Shown: positions 53,472 through 62,745, numbered from the stretch's first letter. The stretch is 64,000 nt of DNA from Bradyrhizobium sp. BTAi1 (GCF_000015165.1 NC_009485.1:5165501-5229500); one strand, 5' to 3'. Program-made: numbers and translations. The notes: generated from the letters alone by a model not told the origin.

Positions 53472-55079
53472 TCAGGCAGCGGCAGGGATGGCGCTGTGCT
53501 TCCAGCTCCAGGGCAGCAGGTCTGCGATCCTGCTGGCCGCATGATCGGGCAGTCTGGCGAGCACGTCGGCGAGCCAGGCCTGCGGGTCGACGTTGTTGAG
53601 CCTGGCGGTCTGAATCAGGGTGTAGATGGCGGCGGCACGGCGGCCGCCCTCGTCGGAGCCGGCGAAGGTCCAGTTCTTGCGGCCGATGGCTACAGCACGC
53701 AGCTCGCGTTCGGCCGCATTGTTGGTCATGCACAGCCGGCCATCGTCGATGAAGCGCGTGAACACCTCCCAGCGCTTGAGGCTGTAGTCGATCGCCTTGG
53801 CGGTCTCGCTCTTGCCGGAGAGTTTGGCGCGGCGCTCGTGCAGGAATGTGTGAAGCTCATCGACCAGCGGACGGCTGCGCGCGTTGCGCACGGCTTCGCG
53901 CTCGTGCTGCGGTAGACCATTGATCTCGCGCTCGATCGCAAACAGGGCGTCGATCTTGGCGATCGCGTCGATCGCGATCGGCGCCTTCTTCAGCCGTGCG
54001 ATCTCGAAGAACTTGCGCCGTGCATGCGCCCAGCAGCCGATCTCGATGACCGGACCAGGCTTGCGCGCCGCCTCGTAAAGGCGGTTGAAGCCGGCATAGG
54101 CATCCGCCTGCATGGGGCCGGCATAGGTCGCAAGATGCGCCTCTGGATGGGTGCCGGAGCGGTCGGGCGAGTAGAAGAACACGGCGGCCGGCGGCGCGTG
54201 GCCGGCGAAAGGACGATCGTCGCGGACATAGGTCCACACGCGCCCGGTGCGCGTCTTGCCCTTGGCCAGAACCGGCACTGTGGTGTCGTCGGCATGGATG
54301 CGCTCGGCAGCGAGGACATGCGCCTTGATCGCCTCGACCAGCGGCATCAAGGTCGCAGCCGCCGCGCCGACCCAGTCCGCGAGTGTGGAGACATCGAGCG
54401 CGATGCCCTCATGCGCATACGTCGTGCTCTGCCGGTTGAGCGGCAAATGCAGCCCGTATTTGGCGAACAGGATGTGCGCCAGCAGACGCGGTCCGGCACG
54501 TCCGCGTGAGATCGGATGGAATGGTGCCGGCGGCTGGCTGATCGCCTCGCAGGTGCGGCAGGAGAACTTTTCGCGCACGTGCTGGATCACCTTCCAATGC
54601 CGCGGCACGAGCTCCAGCATCTCGGTCACGTCCTCGCCGATCTTGCGCAGCCTGTCGCCGCCGCAACATGGACAATTGGCCGGCGCGGGATGAACGACGC
54701 GCTCCCGCGGCAGGTCCTCGGGCAGCGGCCGCCGCGCCGGACGCCGCCGCTCGAATGGCTGCACGTCTATCTTCGCAGCCTTGGCGCGTTCGGCTGCCAG
54801 ATGCGCCTCTGCTTCGGCCTCCGATGCATCCTCCTCGAGGTCGGCGAGTTCGAGCTCGAGCTGATCGAGCACTGAGGCGCGCTCGGAGGATTGGCCGTGC
54901 TGTTCGTGCTTGAGCTTGGCGATCGTGAACTTCATCTGCTCGATCAGCAGCGTGCGGGCGCGGACTTCGGCTTCGAGATTGCGCGCCTTGGCTTCCGCCG
55001 CGAGCTGCGCCGCCTGGCCGGCGAGCACCAGCGCCTTCAGCGTCGCGACATCATCGGGGAGCGAATCGGCTGTGATCAT
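53472..55079 (-). CDS. tnpC: IS66 transposase TnpC
   Basis: 535 residues from ATG 55079 (MITADSLPDDVATLK); a frame extension to 55112 is less likely. Landmarks: LKHEQHGQSSERASVLDQLE, NCPCCGGDRLRKIGEDVTEM (zinc region), RIHADDTTVPVLAKGKTRTG, QADAYAGFNRLYEA and NNAAERELRAVAIGRKNWTF. Nearly identical at its C-terminus to the fragment at 42345. Confidence 0.92.
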   Translation of the reverse strand: MITADSLPDDVATLKALVLAGQAAQLAAEAKARNLEAEVRARTLLIEQMKFTIAKLKHEQHGQSSERASVLDQLELELADLEEDASEAEAEAHLAAERAKAAKIDVQPFERRRPARRPLPEDLPRERVVHPAPANCPCCGGDRLRKIGEDVTEMLELVPRHWKVIQHVREKFSCRTCEAISQPPAPFHPISRGRAGPRLLAHILFAKYGLHLPLNRQSTTYAHEGIALDVSTLADWVGAAAATLMPLVEAIKAHVLAAERIHADDTTVPVLAKGKTRTGRVWTYVRDDRPFAGHAPPAAVFFYSPDRSGTHPEAHLATYAGPMQADAYAGFNRLYEAARKPGPVIEIGCWAHARRKFFEIARLKKAPIAIDAIAKIDALFAIEREINGLPQHEREAVRNARSRPLVDELHTFLHERRAKLSGKSETAKAIDYSLKRWEVFTRFIDDGRLCMTNNAAERELRAVAIGRKNWTFAGSDEGGRRAAAIYTLIQTARLNNVDPQAWLADVLARLPDHAASRIADLLPWSWKHSAIPAAA

Positions 55080-55138
55080 CGTCAAGGATGGAATCACAGC
55101 TCCGCCCGGCACGCATCAGTGCCGTTACGTTCGAGCGC

Positions 55139-55488
55139 TCAACCAACAGCTTCCGGGCGCCACGTCCGCTGCGGATGCCGCCAGTCGATGCCTTCGAGCA
55201 GATAGCCGAGCTGGGCCGGCGTGATCGTCACCGCTCCGTCCACAGCCTGTGGCCAGATGAAGCGGCCGCGCTCCAGCCGCTTGGCGAACAGGCACATGCC
55301 CTGGCCGTCGTGCCACAGCACCTTGATCAGCCGCCGCTGCGGCCGCGGAACACGAACAGGTGGCCGCCATGCGGATCGCGCTTCAGGGTCTCCTGGACCA
55401 GCAGCGCCAGACCGTCGAAGCCCTTACGCATGTCGGTATGGCCGGTCGCGAGCCAGACCTGGGTGCCGGAGGGGATCGGGATCGTCAT
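55139..55488 (-). pseudogene. tnpB: IS66 tnpB, broken by a one-base deletion
   Basis: Begins MTIPIPSGTQVWLATGHTDM and runs to FRGRSGG then TGA. Restoring one base near 55320 gives the normal continuation LIKVLWHDGQGMCLFAKRLE, FIWPQAVDGAVTI, ending WRPEAVG at 55139. So a single-nucleotide loss inactivates it, or it needs frameshifting. ATGA overlap with tnpA. Confidence 0.85.
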
Positions 55489-55856
55489 CGCGAGCCCGCC
55501 TGAAGCGCCGCGATCACCGCTGTCACCGTCGCGGCGTCCGCCGCGCCGCTGATCCGGATCTTGATCTCAATCCCGATCTCGACTTCGATCAGCCCCTGAG
55601 GCGGAGCTGCCGCTGCATGAAGATCGGGATTGGCTGCAATCGTCACAGCGGCGAAGCCGGGCACGGCAGTCTCCTTGCCGCACAGCTGCTGGCGCCAGCG
55701 AAACACCTGGCTGGAATGCACGCCGAACGCGCGCGCCACGCCCAGGATCGTCGCACCCGGCTGCAACGCTGCAGCGACGATGCGCTCCTTGTCAGTTCGC
55801 GACCAATGCCGCCGTCGCCGCTCCAACGTGATCACTTCCACTTCCGCTTTGGCCAT
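55485..55856 (-). CDS. tnpA: IS66 TnpA
   Basis: 123 residues. RRHWSRTDKERIVAAALQPG, GVARAFGVHSSQVFRWRQQL and the C-terminal IEVEIGIEIKIRIS. Start ATG 55856. Upstream gene of the IS66 operon. Confidence 0.88.
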   Translation of the reverse strand: MAKAEVEVITLERRRRHWSRTDKERIVAAALQPGATILGVARAFGVHSSQVFRWRQQLCGKETAVPGFAAVTIAANPDLHAAAAPPQGLIEVEIGIEIKIRISGAADAATVTAVIAALQAGSR

Positions 55857-55942
55857 AGGACTAGCTCCAGGACTAGTCCTACGGCTTCGCGAAGCCTCAC
55901 TGCCGACGCAAGGCGGCCGTCACCGGGGGCTTACGACTAGCC

Positions 55943-56318
55943 GGAGATGTGGCAATTAGAACAGCGACTTGCCCTTCCGTGTGCAAATGGCGAGCGCGGT
56001 AACCGACGCCGTCGAGAACGTTCGGGGCCACGCATGCGCCCGTGGCTGGCCCAAGTCGTACGATCGATGATACCAGCGGAAGAGCAAGTGGCCACGCCCG
56101 CTGGCTGATCGCCTTCAGAAGATGTGGCTATCGGTGGCGACCGATCGAGTGACTAGGAGCAACAGCTCCCCTCCCCGCAATCCGCGCTTTGTTCGGCGCA
56201 CCAGCCTTCGAGCAAGAAGCTTGTTGATAACTCCAAGACGGAACGACCTATCCCTTGGTTTGCCCCTCGAACAAAGCTCTTGCGAGATAGTATATATAGA
56301 TTAATCGTTTAGCAGCTA
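55943..56318. other. Right end of element 2, no recognised gene
   Basis: 376 bp of low-coding-potential sequence between the IS66 and the att repeat. Rich in A/T near 56290-56310 (TATATATAGATTAATCG), a possible integration-host-factor-like or arm region for recombination. No gene recognised. Confidence 0.4.
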
Positions 56319-56343
56319 AGTTCGAATCTCTCCGAGCGCGCCA
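56319..56343 (+). repeat. Right border of element 2: 3' end of tRNA-Arg (attR)
   Basis: 25 bp identical to tRNA nt 53-77 (26500-26524): half of the T arm plus the 3' acceptor and CCA. Sequence on both sides differs from that around the tRNA. It marks the original chromosomal 3' end of the tRNA gene, so 56344 onward is backbone. Confidence 0.9.
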
Positions 56344-56741
56344 TCCGGTCCTCCTCTGCCGGCTCAATATCCGGCCCAGCCGGTCGCACGTGCCCCTTGG
56401 CTCGGCCAGGCGGTCTCTGCAGGGGGGTTGGAAAGCTCAGCGAGGCGGCTATGAACGCCCGCGTTGTCGAGACTGCCAATATCCGAACGGAATGCGTTTC
56501 GAGCCGATCGAAGCCCCACAATGGGCGCGAAACCTGGATTGAGGGCCGGCGTGCCGAAGACCATCCGTCCCGCGGTGGACAGCCGCCGCGCGTCGCCCCG
56601 GAGATCCGCGTGCGCCGAGCTTCGCGCCGCCGACAGAGATCCTGCGGCCACGTGAGATCTGGATTGCCTCCCGCCCCCGCGGTTCCTAGAACGAGACGAA
56701 CAGATTTCCATCCTCTCGACGCAGCCGGATATTCCTCCAGC
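56344..56741. other. Chromosomal flank, no recognised gene
   Basis: 398 bp between the right att repeat and the acyltransferase. An open frame continues upstream of the acyltransferase start (to 56397) but shows no membrane or family features, so I treat it as leader DNA. It is the original downstream flank of tRNA-Arg. Confidence 0.4.
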
Positions 56742-57929
56742 GTGAATGACCAGCGTTTCATCGGCTCGCTGACCGGCCTGCGCTTCGTCGCGGCCGCGAC
56801 GGTCGTCGTCGGGCATGGTGCGCCATCATTGGCGCGTGGCGCGCTGCCGGAATTGATCGCCCAGGTCAGCAGCATCGGCATGACGATGTTCTTCGTGCTG
56901 AGCGGCTTCGTTCTCTGGCTCAATTATGCCAAGCGCTTCCAGTCACAATCGCTACGCTCCGCCTTGCGCGAATTCATGATTGCGCGACTCGCTCGGCTCT
57001 ACCCGATGTACGTCGTTGTCGTTCTCAGCATCGTGACCTTTCTGATGATCGTCAGGGGCGTGTCCGCACCGTCCTTGGGATTCATTCTGACGATGACGCA
57101 AGCTTGGTTTCCCGTGCAGAACGGGACCATGCTGGTGGCGGTCGTTCCGCCGCTGCAGCACCTCTGGTCCATCAGCGTGGAGCTGTTTTTCTACCTCCTC
57201 TTCCCCTTCGTCTGCCTGCTGTTCTCCGGCGTCGACAAACTGAGGACGATGATTTGGATCGCCCTCGCGAACATTCTGCTGTTTGCCATGACCATCATTG
57301 CTTTCTTCACGTGGGGCGAGCGGGTGTTACAGGTCATAGCTCCGTCCCTCCAGCACGGCGGGATGCAGTGGCTCACTTATTACTCGCCGTTCCTGCACCT
57401 GTCGCAATTCGTCGCCGGGTGTCTTGCTGCCATGATCTATCAGAACCGAGCCGAAGCCGCGATCGGCAGTACAGAACGTTCCGGCGTTGCGATCATGTTC
57501 TATTCGGCGGCCGCGGGCCTCGCCTGTTCGCCTGTGCTGCTGTTCCTGGAGCCGCGCCTTCCGGGTTGGTCATTCTCGATCGAGCTTGCCGTGTGTCTCC
57601 TCGAGATCGTCGGATTTTCCGTCGTCTTCCTCGGGACCAGCCGCTATGGCCACGGTCGCTGGCTGTCATCCCGCGCCCTGGTGATCGGCGGGGAATGCAG
57701 CTATTCGATCTATCTGCTGCACCCGTTCCTGATCCGGCTCGCGATGCTCGGCAAGTCCGAAGATCCCGGCGCGTTGGAATTGATGCTTCGATTGGGGTTG
57801 TTCGTCGCCATTGCAACGGCCGTGGCATGGGTCACCTACGCGCTGATCGAGGCGCCATCGCGCTCATGGCTGCGCAAGGCGTTCCGCACCCGCCCGCCAC
57901 GCGAGGTTCTCCATCCGAAGTCCGGCTAA
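56742..57929 (+). CDS. Acyltransferase 3 family membrane protein
   Basis: 395 residues from GTG 56742 (VNDQRFIGSLTGLRFVAAAT). About 10 transmembrane segments; the conserved acyltransferase-3 motifs are GLRFVAAATVVVGH (catalytic His region) and MFFVLSGFVLWLNY, plus LWSISVELFFYLLFP. Such enzymes add acetyl or other acyl groups to surface polysaccharides. Substrate unknown. First gene after the island. Confidence 0.88.
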   Translation: MNDQRFIGSLTGLRFVAAATVVVGHGAPSLARGALPELIAQVSSIGMTMFFVLSGFVLWLNYAKRFQSQSLRSALREFMIARLARLYPMYVVVVLSIVTFLMIVRGVSAPSLGFILTMTQAWFPVQNGTMLVAVVPPLQHLWSISVELFFYLLFPFVCLLFSGVDKLRTMIWIALANILLFAMTIIAFFTWGERVLQVIAPSLQHGGMQWLTYYSPFLHLSQFVAGCLAAMIYQNRAEAAIGSTERSGVAIMFYSAAAGLACSPVLLFLEPRLPGWSFSIELAVCLLEIVGFSVVFLGTSRYGHGRWLSSRALVIGGECSYSIYLLHPFLIRLAMLGKSEDPGALELMLRLGLFVAIATAVAWVTYALIEAPSRSWLRKAFRTRPPREVLHPKSG

Positions 57930-58056
57930 GCTTGGACGACCGACTGGGGGGCGTGCGCCAGTGCCATGCTACCACCAGTTTAATCAGAACATTTTGCGCG
58001 AATTTAACACGATTGCAGCCACGCTCGGTCATCCAATCATGGCGTGAGATGCAGTG

Positions 58057-58269
58057 ATGAAGATTCAGATCAAGGCGATGTGCGAAGCAAACGGCTCCCT
58101 CCTTGCCGCCACCAGCTACGACGACACCAATGACGACGCTCGAACCAATGCGGTGATTGCGCTGCTCGAACAGGTGCTGGCGCGTGCCGAGAGCACCGAC
58201 GAACAACGCCTGTTCACGTTGGACATCGAAGCCCTGTCGCCCGAAGCGCCCCGCTCGTCGAGCACTTGA
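58057..58269 (+). CDS. Small hypothetical protein
   Basis: 70 residues (MKIQIKAMCEANGSLLAATS...). An ATG at 58057 is preferred over GTG 58054. Compact, acidic, no membrane segment. No family recognised. Confidence 0.55.
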   Translation: MKIQIKAMCEANGSLLAATSYDDTNDDARTNAVIALLEQVLARAESTDEQRLFTLDIEALSPEAPRSSST

Positions 58270-58330
58270 ACGGAGCGGCGCCGAACGATCTGCGCCGCTG
58301 CTGAAATGCGGGGGTGGTCCGCCCTGAGGA

Positions 58331-58573
58331 TCACCTGATGAGACAGGCCTTCGCTCGTCTGCTCCATTTGAGGGCCGCTCCGCAGGGAGGTCTTGGCCGG
58401 GCGCCGGCAGGACACTCGTTCCAAACTGCCGCGCCAGTTTCCCAGCCATTCACCACACATCCGCCATTCGGCGCCACGTGGCAGCCGGGACCGCAGGAGT
58501 CGTTCGCCTGGGCGGGCTGAAGCCCCACCAGCAGCCCCGCGATCGGCAGCACCATCAAAAACTTCAATCTCAT
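58331..58573 (-). CDS. Small secreted Cys-rich protein (GCG_CRPN-like)
   Basis: 80 residues from ATG 58573 (MRLKFLMVLPIAGLLVGLQP, a signal peptide). The mature part has DSCGPGCHVAPNGGCVVNGW with several Cys, close to the GCG/CRPN-type motif of small rhizobial exported proteins. Longer upstream frames have no support. Confidence 0.65.
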   Translation of the reverse strand: MRLKFLMVLPIAGLLVGLQPAQANDSCGPGCHVAPNGGCVVNGWETGAAVWNECPAGARPRPPCGAALKWSRRAKACLIR

Positions 58574-59067
58574 TTGCGCTCCATCCCGCGTCGAATTGCG
58601 AAGCGCAACAGAAACAACATCGCCCCTTCCGCGTTCCAGTGCTCGTTGCACTCCGCGCATGCTGCCTCGGCGCACGCGCGAGGGTTCATCAACCATCTCT
58701 GTGACGAAAGGCCGCGTCGCGAGCCGCGGAGCCGCCATCTTCCTTGCACGACAGGACCACAAGTCAGGCATCGAATTGGGCAGAGAATCAAGGGCGCGAG
58801 ACGATTCACCATATGCGGGAAGACCGCTCGGTCCGGTAACCGGGCGCAAGGCGACAGTTACCACTTACGGCCCAAACAACAGCAAAGTCGGCACGGCCAA
58901 GACCATTGCAGAGAGCGGATTTAGGTTCAGAGCGAGAGCATCATTGCGGTCGAATTGACGCCTGCTCGTCCTGAATACGGCGGCGGCCTTCCGGAAGGAC
59001 TGCCGAGTCGATGAGCATCTGGGGGGGGGACAAAGGATTGGCCGAGAATGAGGGAGCAACGGTCAAC

Positions 59068-59253
59068 ATGACGTCTCGTAAATTCACGGTGCGCGAAGCC
59101 ATCGCCAGATCCTACCCGACCTGGGACTACGACATGGCCGACCGGCTGATCGCCTGGCTCGATCATTGTGGTTACGAGATCGTCGAAAAGAAGCAGCGCA
59201 GTCTTGCCCTGCATGCTGCCGACGAAGAGACCTCAGAGACCGTTGACGCATAA
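59068..59253 (+). CDS. Small conserved protein, paralogue of the 59415 gene
   Basis: 61 residues from ATG 59068 (MTSRKFTVREAIARSYPTWD); ATG 59011 is an alternative. The core REAIARSYPTWDYDMADRLI, AWLDHCGYEIVE is shared with the gene 162 bp downstream. Function unknown. Confidence 0.6.
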   Translation: MTSRKFTVREAIARSYPTWDYDMADRLIAWLDHCGYEIVEKKQRSLALHAADEETSETVDA

Positions 59254-59414
59254 GGCCAGCCTCCGCTGTGGCTCTGCGGCGGCATTTCCAACGCCGGCAA
59301 CCGAGCCTTTTGCGGCCAGCGGCAGGAACCGTCGCGTCACGCTGGGGTTAAGAAGACAGCCCCGAAAATTAGATGTGTTGAAGAATTTGCGTTCGATCAG
59401 CGAAGGAATCCAGG

Positions 59415-59609
59415 ATGACTCGCAAGCTCACACCGCGCCAAGTCATTGCCCGCTCCTATCCCAGCTGGGACTATGCCATGGCTGACCGTCTCATCGCATG
59501 GCTCGATGAATGTGGTTACGAGATCGTGGAAAGAGGCTCGCAGCATACCGATGCGAGCCTGGTGCCCACCGAGCCGCAGTCCGTGCCGGAGGTCGCGCGG
59601 ACCATGTAA
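59415..59609 (+). CDS. Small conserved protein, paralogue of the 59068 gene
   Basis: 64 residues (MTRKLTPRQVIARSYPSWDY, AMADRLIAWLDECGYEIVER). About 35 residues align with the upstream gene with few changes. Tandem duplication of a small protein; no family recognised. Confidence 0.65.
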   Translation: MTRKLTPRQVIARSYPSWDYAMADRLIAWLDECGYEIVERGSQHTDASLVPTEPQSVPEVARTM

Positions 59610-59638
59610 TTGCAGGGCGGCTGAAATTGAACGATCGA

Positions 59639-60085
59639 TCAGGCCAGCAGCTGCTTCTCGATCTCGTAGACCGGGAGCTTCACCAGGTCCTTGTGGATCT
59701 CGCCGTGCAGCACCTTGCGCACGGCGTCGGAATAATCCGCCCGGATCATTCCGAGAGCCCGCGGTGACGCCACCATCGTCACAGCCTTGGTCTCGCCGCC
59801 CTGGACGGCGTGATGCAGGCGGTCCGCCAATTGCTTGAGGAAAGCGCGTTCGGATTGGTCATGCCAATCGGTCTGCTCGACCGAGCTCCGCATATGGCCG
59901 ACGGACTGTTGCACTGATCCCGGGGCATCGGTTCCCTGTGCGCTGGTCCGTTCATTCACATGCTCATGGACTTCCTTGGTATGCAGGTTCGGAAACATGC
60001 TGTCTCCGATATTTTCGAGGATCAGCGCCTTGCGTCCGTCGCAAACCACGACCCAGTCACCGGTTCCTACCTTCATCTTGTCCAT
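59639..60085 (-). CDS. Host-attachment protein family (baeRF-like)
   Basis: 148 residues from ATG 60085 (MDKMKVGTGDWVVVCDGRKA). The VVVCDGRKALILENIGD start and the C-terminal IRADYSDAVRKVLHGEIHKD, LVKLPVYEIEKQL are typical of the family named for attachment to host cells in rhizobia and relatives, with an eRF1-like fold. Biochemical role unclear. Confidence 0.8.
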   Translation of the reverse strand: MDKMKVGTGDWVVVCDGRKALILENIGDSMFPNLHTKEVHEHVNERTSAQGTDAPGSVQQSVGHMRSSVEQTDWHDQSERAFLKQLADRLHHAVQGGETKAVTMVASPRALGMIRADYSDAVRKVLHGEIHKDLVKLPVYEIEKQLLA

Positions 60086-60247
60086 TGAGCTACTCCATCC
60101 TTGCCTCGCGCGATGCGCGAGCACTTCGCTTGCTATTCGTAGTCGACACGGGGCCGTGGGCGTGACCATGTCGTGGGCGGCCAACCCAGACCGCGCCAAG
60201 GGCTTCCGCTTCAGCGCAGCCTCCGCATCTTCTGACACGGCGCCGGA

Positions 60248-60661
60248 TCAAAGGCTTTCTTCGAAATCCTCCAGGGACAAGCCGAATTCGGACAAGGCCT
60301 CTTCCAGGTAATCGCCCAGCATCGGCGTTTCGATCAGATAAGTGGCCGTGCGGTTGTTGTGTGCCTGTGCCGCCTGGGCGCGCAGCTCATCCCAATTGTC
60401 GAGAGAGCCGTCGCCACGGCCGAGCCACATCAACGCGACCAGATCGATCTGTTCGTCGACATTCAGCCCCCTGATGAAGCTGACGAGCTCAGAGCGATCC
60501 GTGGTCGCGCCTCGGCCGCCGGTGCCAGGCGCGGAATCGTCGTCTGTCAGATCGGCCAGCAGCTCGGGTTCGGTGGCTTCCATCTCATATTGATGGATCT
60601 TCGTGACAACGAAGGCGACCTTCTCTGGCGAGATCGAGAGGTTGGGCGGGGTTGCGGTCAT
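60248..60661 (-). CDS. DUF3775-type hypothetical protein
   Basis: 137 residues from ATG 60661 (MTATPPNLSISPEKVAFVVT). It has VKIHQYE- and GLNVDEQIDLVALMWLGRGD-type segments known from alphaproteobacterial DUF3775 proteins. Acidic, soluble. Function unknown. Confidence 0.7.
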   Translation of the reverse strand: MTATPPNLSISPEKVAFVVTKIHQYEMEATEPELLADLTDDDSAPGTGGRGATTDRSELVSFIRGLNVDEQIDLVALMWLGRGDGSLDNWDELRAQAAQAHNNRTATYLIETPMLGDYLEEALSEFGLSLEDFEESL

Positions 60662-60836
60662 GCGGCGTCTCCGTAGGTCCGAGGGCAAACGCGCCTGGTC
60701 CTCATTGGAGATGACGCTAGGCGCTCTGAAGCGAGCGCACTTTGCGCAAGATCAAGGCAGTCTGGCGGCGCGTACACGCCCCTGGCGACCAATCAGCGAT
60801 CGCGCTCGGCAGCGACCAGCCGGCATCGGAAGCGTC

Positions 60837-61313
60837 TTACCAGGTCGAATTGAACAGTCCGAAATGCGGCTGTTGCGCCACCAGAATCATGGGTTTGCCG
60901 GGATGCGTCTTCGCAACCTTCCGCTTCTTGGCGTCTGCCGGCCTGGCTGCGGTTTCGGAGCTCTTCATCGCGCGCGCCGGCGGCTTCTCGACCGCGGCTG
61001 CCGTGGGCGCCTTGGCCTCGGCGACATTCAGCTGCGCATAGGCGTCGCGGGCAGCGGTCTTCGCGGGTTGAGCGGTGGCCACAACCGCCGGCGGCTCGAC
61101 CGTCGCAACTTTGGTTTGGGCTGGCGTCGCAATTGACGTATCGATGACGATCCGCTCCGGCCACTTCCGGGTGGATTGGATACGAACCGGCGGCAGATCC
61201 GCTGCGGAGGTCAGGCTGGCTGGGAGAGGTACGCTGGGAAGCACCGCGTCCGCGAGGACCAGCAGCGCGAACAAAGTTCCGCCGACAAACAGAAAATAAC
61301 GCAAGATAGGCAT
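60837..61313 (-). CDS. Hypothetical membrane-anchored Ala/Pro-rich protein
   Basis: 158 residues. An N-terminal hydrophobic segment (about 5-28, ILRYFLFVGGTLFALLVLAD) is followed by a Pro/Ala/Thr-rich low-complexity periplasmic part. No domain recognised. Confidence 0.6.
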   Translation of the reverse strand: MPILRYFLFVGGTLFALLVLADAVLPSVPLPASLTSAADLPPVRIQSTRKWPERIVIDTSIATPAQTKVATVEPPAVVATAQPAKTAARDAYAQLNVAEAKAPTAAAVEKPPARAMKSSETAARPADAKKRKVAKTHPGKPMILVAQQPHFGLFNSTW

Positions 61314-61430
61314 AATTTACCGCTCCGTCGGCGCGCCCTCGGCCGACTATCCACCTAACGGAGGACCATGGAAGTATGTTCCCGGGCAAACCGACAGGTT
61401 CAAGCACCGCCGGAAACTAGCGCGACATAA

Positions 61431-62123
61431 TTAGATTTTCGTCGCTGCAACCAGCGCGCATTTTGCCGAGCTGACGTTAACGTTGACAAATCCAACATGG
61501 ACCCCCACGAAGGTCCGGCGGCCCCCTGGCTTCACTAGGCCGGGGACGACACGCCTTCGCGCGGTGAGCGGTCCGCCGTCATCTCTGCCGAAAGCGCAGT
61601 TGATCTCAACATCCTTGATCGCGAATGGGTGGGTATTCCGCAGCGTGAAGGTGACGAGCGCCCGCGATCCCAATCCGCCCCGCCGCCACGACTGGGAGCT
61701 GATCCGAACGCCCGACAGGACGGATGAATCCTGCAAGCCGGGCTGCGCGGCCGAGGTGAGTCTCGCATTGGCGTCCAAAACGCTGCCGCCTGGGCTGGCC
61801 GCTGACGACAGCGGCGAGCCGATGCTCGTGCCGGAGCCGCCCGCACCAACCGTCACCGCCAGCGGCAAGCCGTGCGATGTCCCTGCCCCGTCCTCATCAC
61901 CCGCATCGGCGTTGCTCGCCTGATCCGACGTGAGCGGGGCAAGGCCGACATCGGCGGTCTCAGCGTCATCGAGGGACATCATCAGCAAGCCCGCCGCCAC
62001 GATCACGCCTGCGAGCGCGGCAAGGCCGAGCAACGCCGGTCTCCAGGGAACCTGCGGTGCAATTTGCCGAGTAAGCACCGGCGAGGTCGCACGTCGCAGC
62101 AAAACAGAAAGACCCACGCTCAT
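61431..62123 (-). CDS. Hypothetical single-pass membrane protein
   Basis: 230 residues from ATG 62123 (MSVGLSVLLRRATSPVLTRQ). One transmembrane segment at about 33-53 (PALLGLAALAGVIVAAGLLM), a Gly/Ser-rich linker, and a beta-rich C-terminal domain (about 150-230; ALVTFTLRNTHPFAIKDVEI). No family recognised. Confidence 0.6.
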   Translation of the reverse strand: MSVGLSVLLRRATSPVLTRQIAPQVPWRPALLGLAALAGVIVAAGLLMMSLDDAETADVGLAPLTSDQASNADAGDEDGAGTSHGLPLAVTVGAGGSGTSIGSPLSSAASPGGSVLDANARLTSAAQPGLQDSSVLSGVRISSQSWRRGGLGSRALVTFTLRNTHPFAIKDVEINCAFGRDDGGPLTARRRVVPGLVKPGGRRTFVGVHVGFVNVNVSSAKCALVAATKI

Positions 62124-62347
62124 GTCCGCCCCATGGCTGCCGGTCAGGACTCTGAAACTTTCAATCTGCAAACGTCGGCAGAGTTGCACGCAAAACCGAC
62201 ATTTGGAGGGCTGGCCCCGGCCACCGGTTCGATGACCGGACCGGACTGGCGCAGCCGAGGTCGAGCCGATAAACATCGGGATCGTTGCCGATGCAGCAGC
62301 TACGCTGCTACGTCCAAAGACGTTTCACTTTTTGAGAGATCTCGACG

Positions 62348-62731
62348 ATGTTGAATGTCACCTGGGACCATATTCACCTCCGCAGCCCGGACCCTGAAGC
62401 CACGGCCAACTGGCTGCATGACGTTCTCGGCGGCGAGATCATTCGCAATCCCGGCCGCATCGATGTCAGGCTGGGCGGCGCCAGCGTGTTCATCGCCAAG
62501 GTCGAGCCCGGTGACGGCGTCCATGAGCCCCCAAAGACACCCTATCAGGGCCTCGATCATTTCGGTCTCACCGTAACGGACATTGACGCCGCCGCCGCGG
62601 CGCTGAAGGCCAAGGGCGTCACCTTCACGACCGAACCGACCACGATCCGTCCGGGCGTGCGCATCTGCTTCATCCGCGGCCCTCAGGGTATTTCCATCGA
62701 GCTGTTGGAGCGCGACAAGAAATACACCTGA
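62348..62731 (+). CDS. VOC-family (glyoxalase/bleomycin-resistance fold) protein
   Basis: 127 residues. DHIHLRSPDPEATANWLHDV at the start and a second betaalphabeta unit with GLDHFGLTVTDIDAAAAALK are the two halves of the VOC fold; GISIELLERD closes it. Metal ligands likely His10 and Glu near 119. Activity unknown. Confidence 0.85.
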   Translation: MLNVTWDHIHLRSPDPEATANWLHDVLGGEIIRNPGRIDVRLGGASVFIAKVEPGDGVHEPPKTPYQGLDHFGLTVTDIDAAAAALKAKGVTFTTEPTTIRPGVRICFIRGPQGISIELLERDKKYT

Positions 62732-62745
62732 GCCGCGGCACATCG

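Larger units (their letters stand above)
53409..55934 (-). mobile_element. IS66-family element with a frameshifted tnpB
   Basis: 2526 bp. The inverted repeats (GTACGCGTCCGGTGAAGACC at 53409 and, on the complement, GTAAGCCCCCGGTGACGG from 55934) are imperfect. A perfect 8-bp target duplication GACTAGCC is at 53401-53408 and 55935-55942, so the insertion is probably recent. tnpA and tnpC are open; tnpB has a frameshift. Confidence 0.92.
26525..56318. mobile_element. Integrated element 2 (genomic island) at the 3' end of tRNA-Arg
   Basis: About 29.8 kb between the intact tRNA and the 25-bp repeat of its 3' end at 56319-56343. The classic layout is present: intact tRNA, integrase reading away from it, cargo, then a short 3' tRNA copy. 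Contents are a short conserved head (integrase, excisionase-like, winged-helix and sigma-like genes, methyltransferase), a conflict-system module, a RiPP locus, and many IS copies. No conjugation or relaxase gene was recognised, so mobilisation in trans or decay is likely. Confidence 0.8.
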
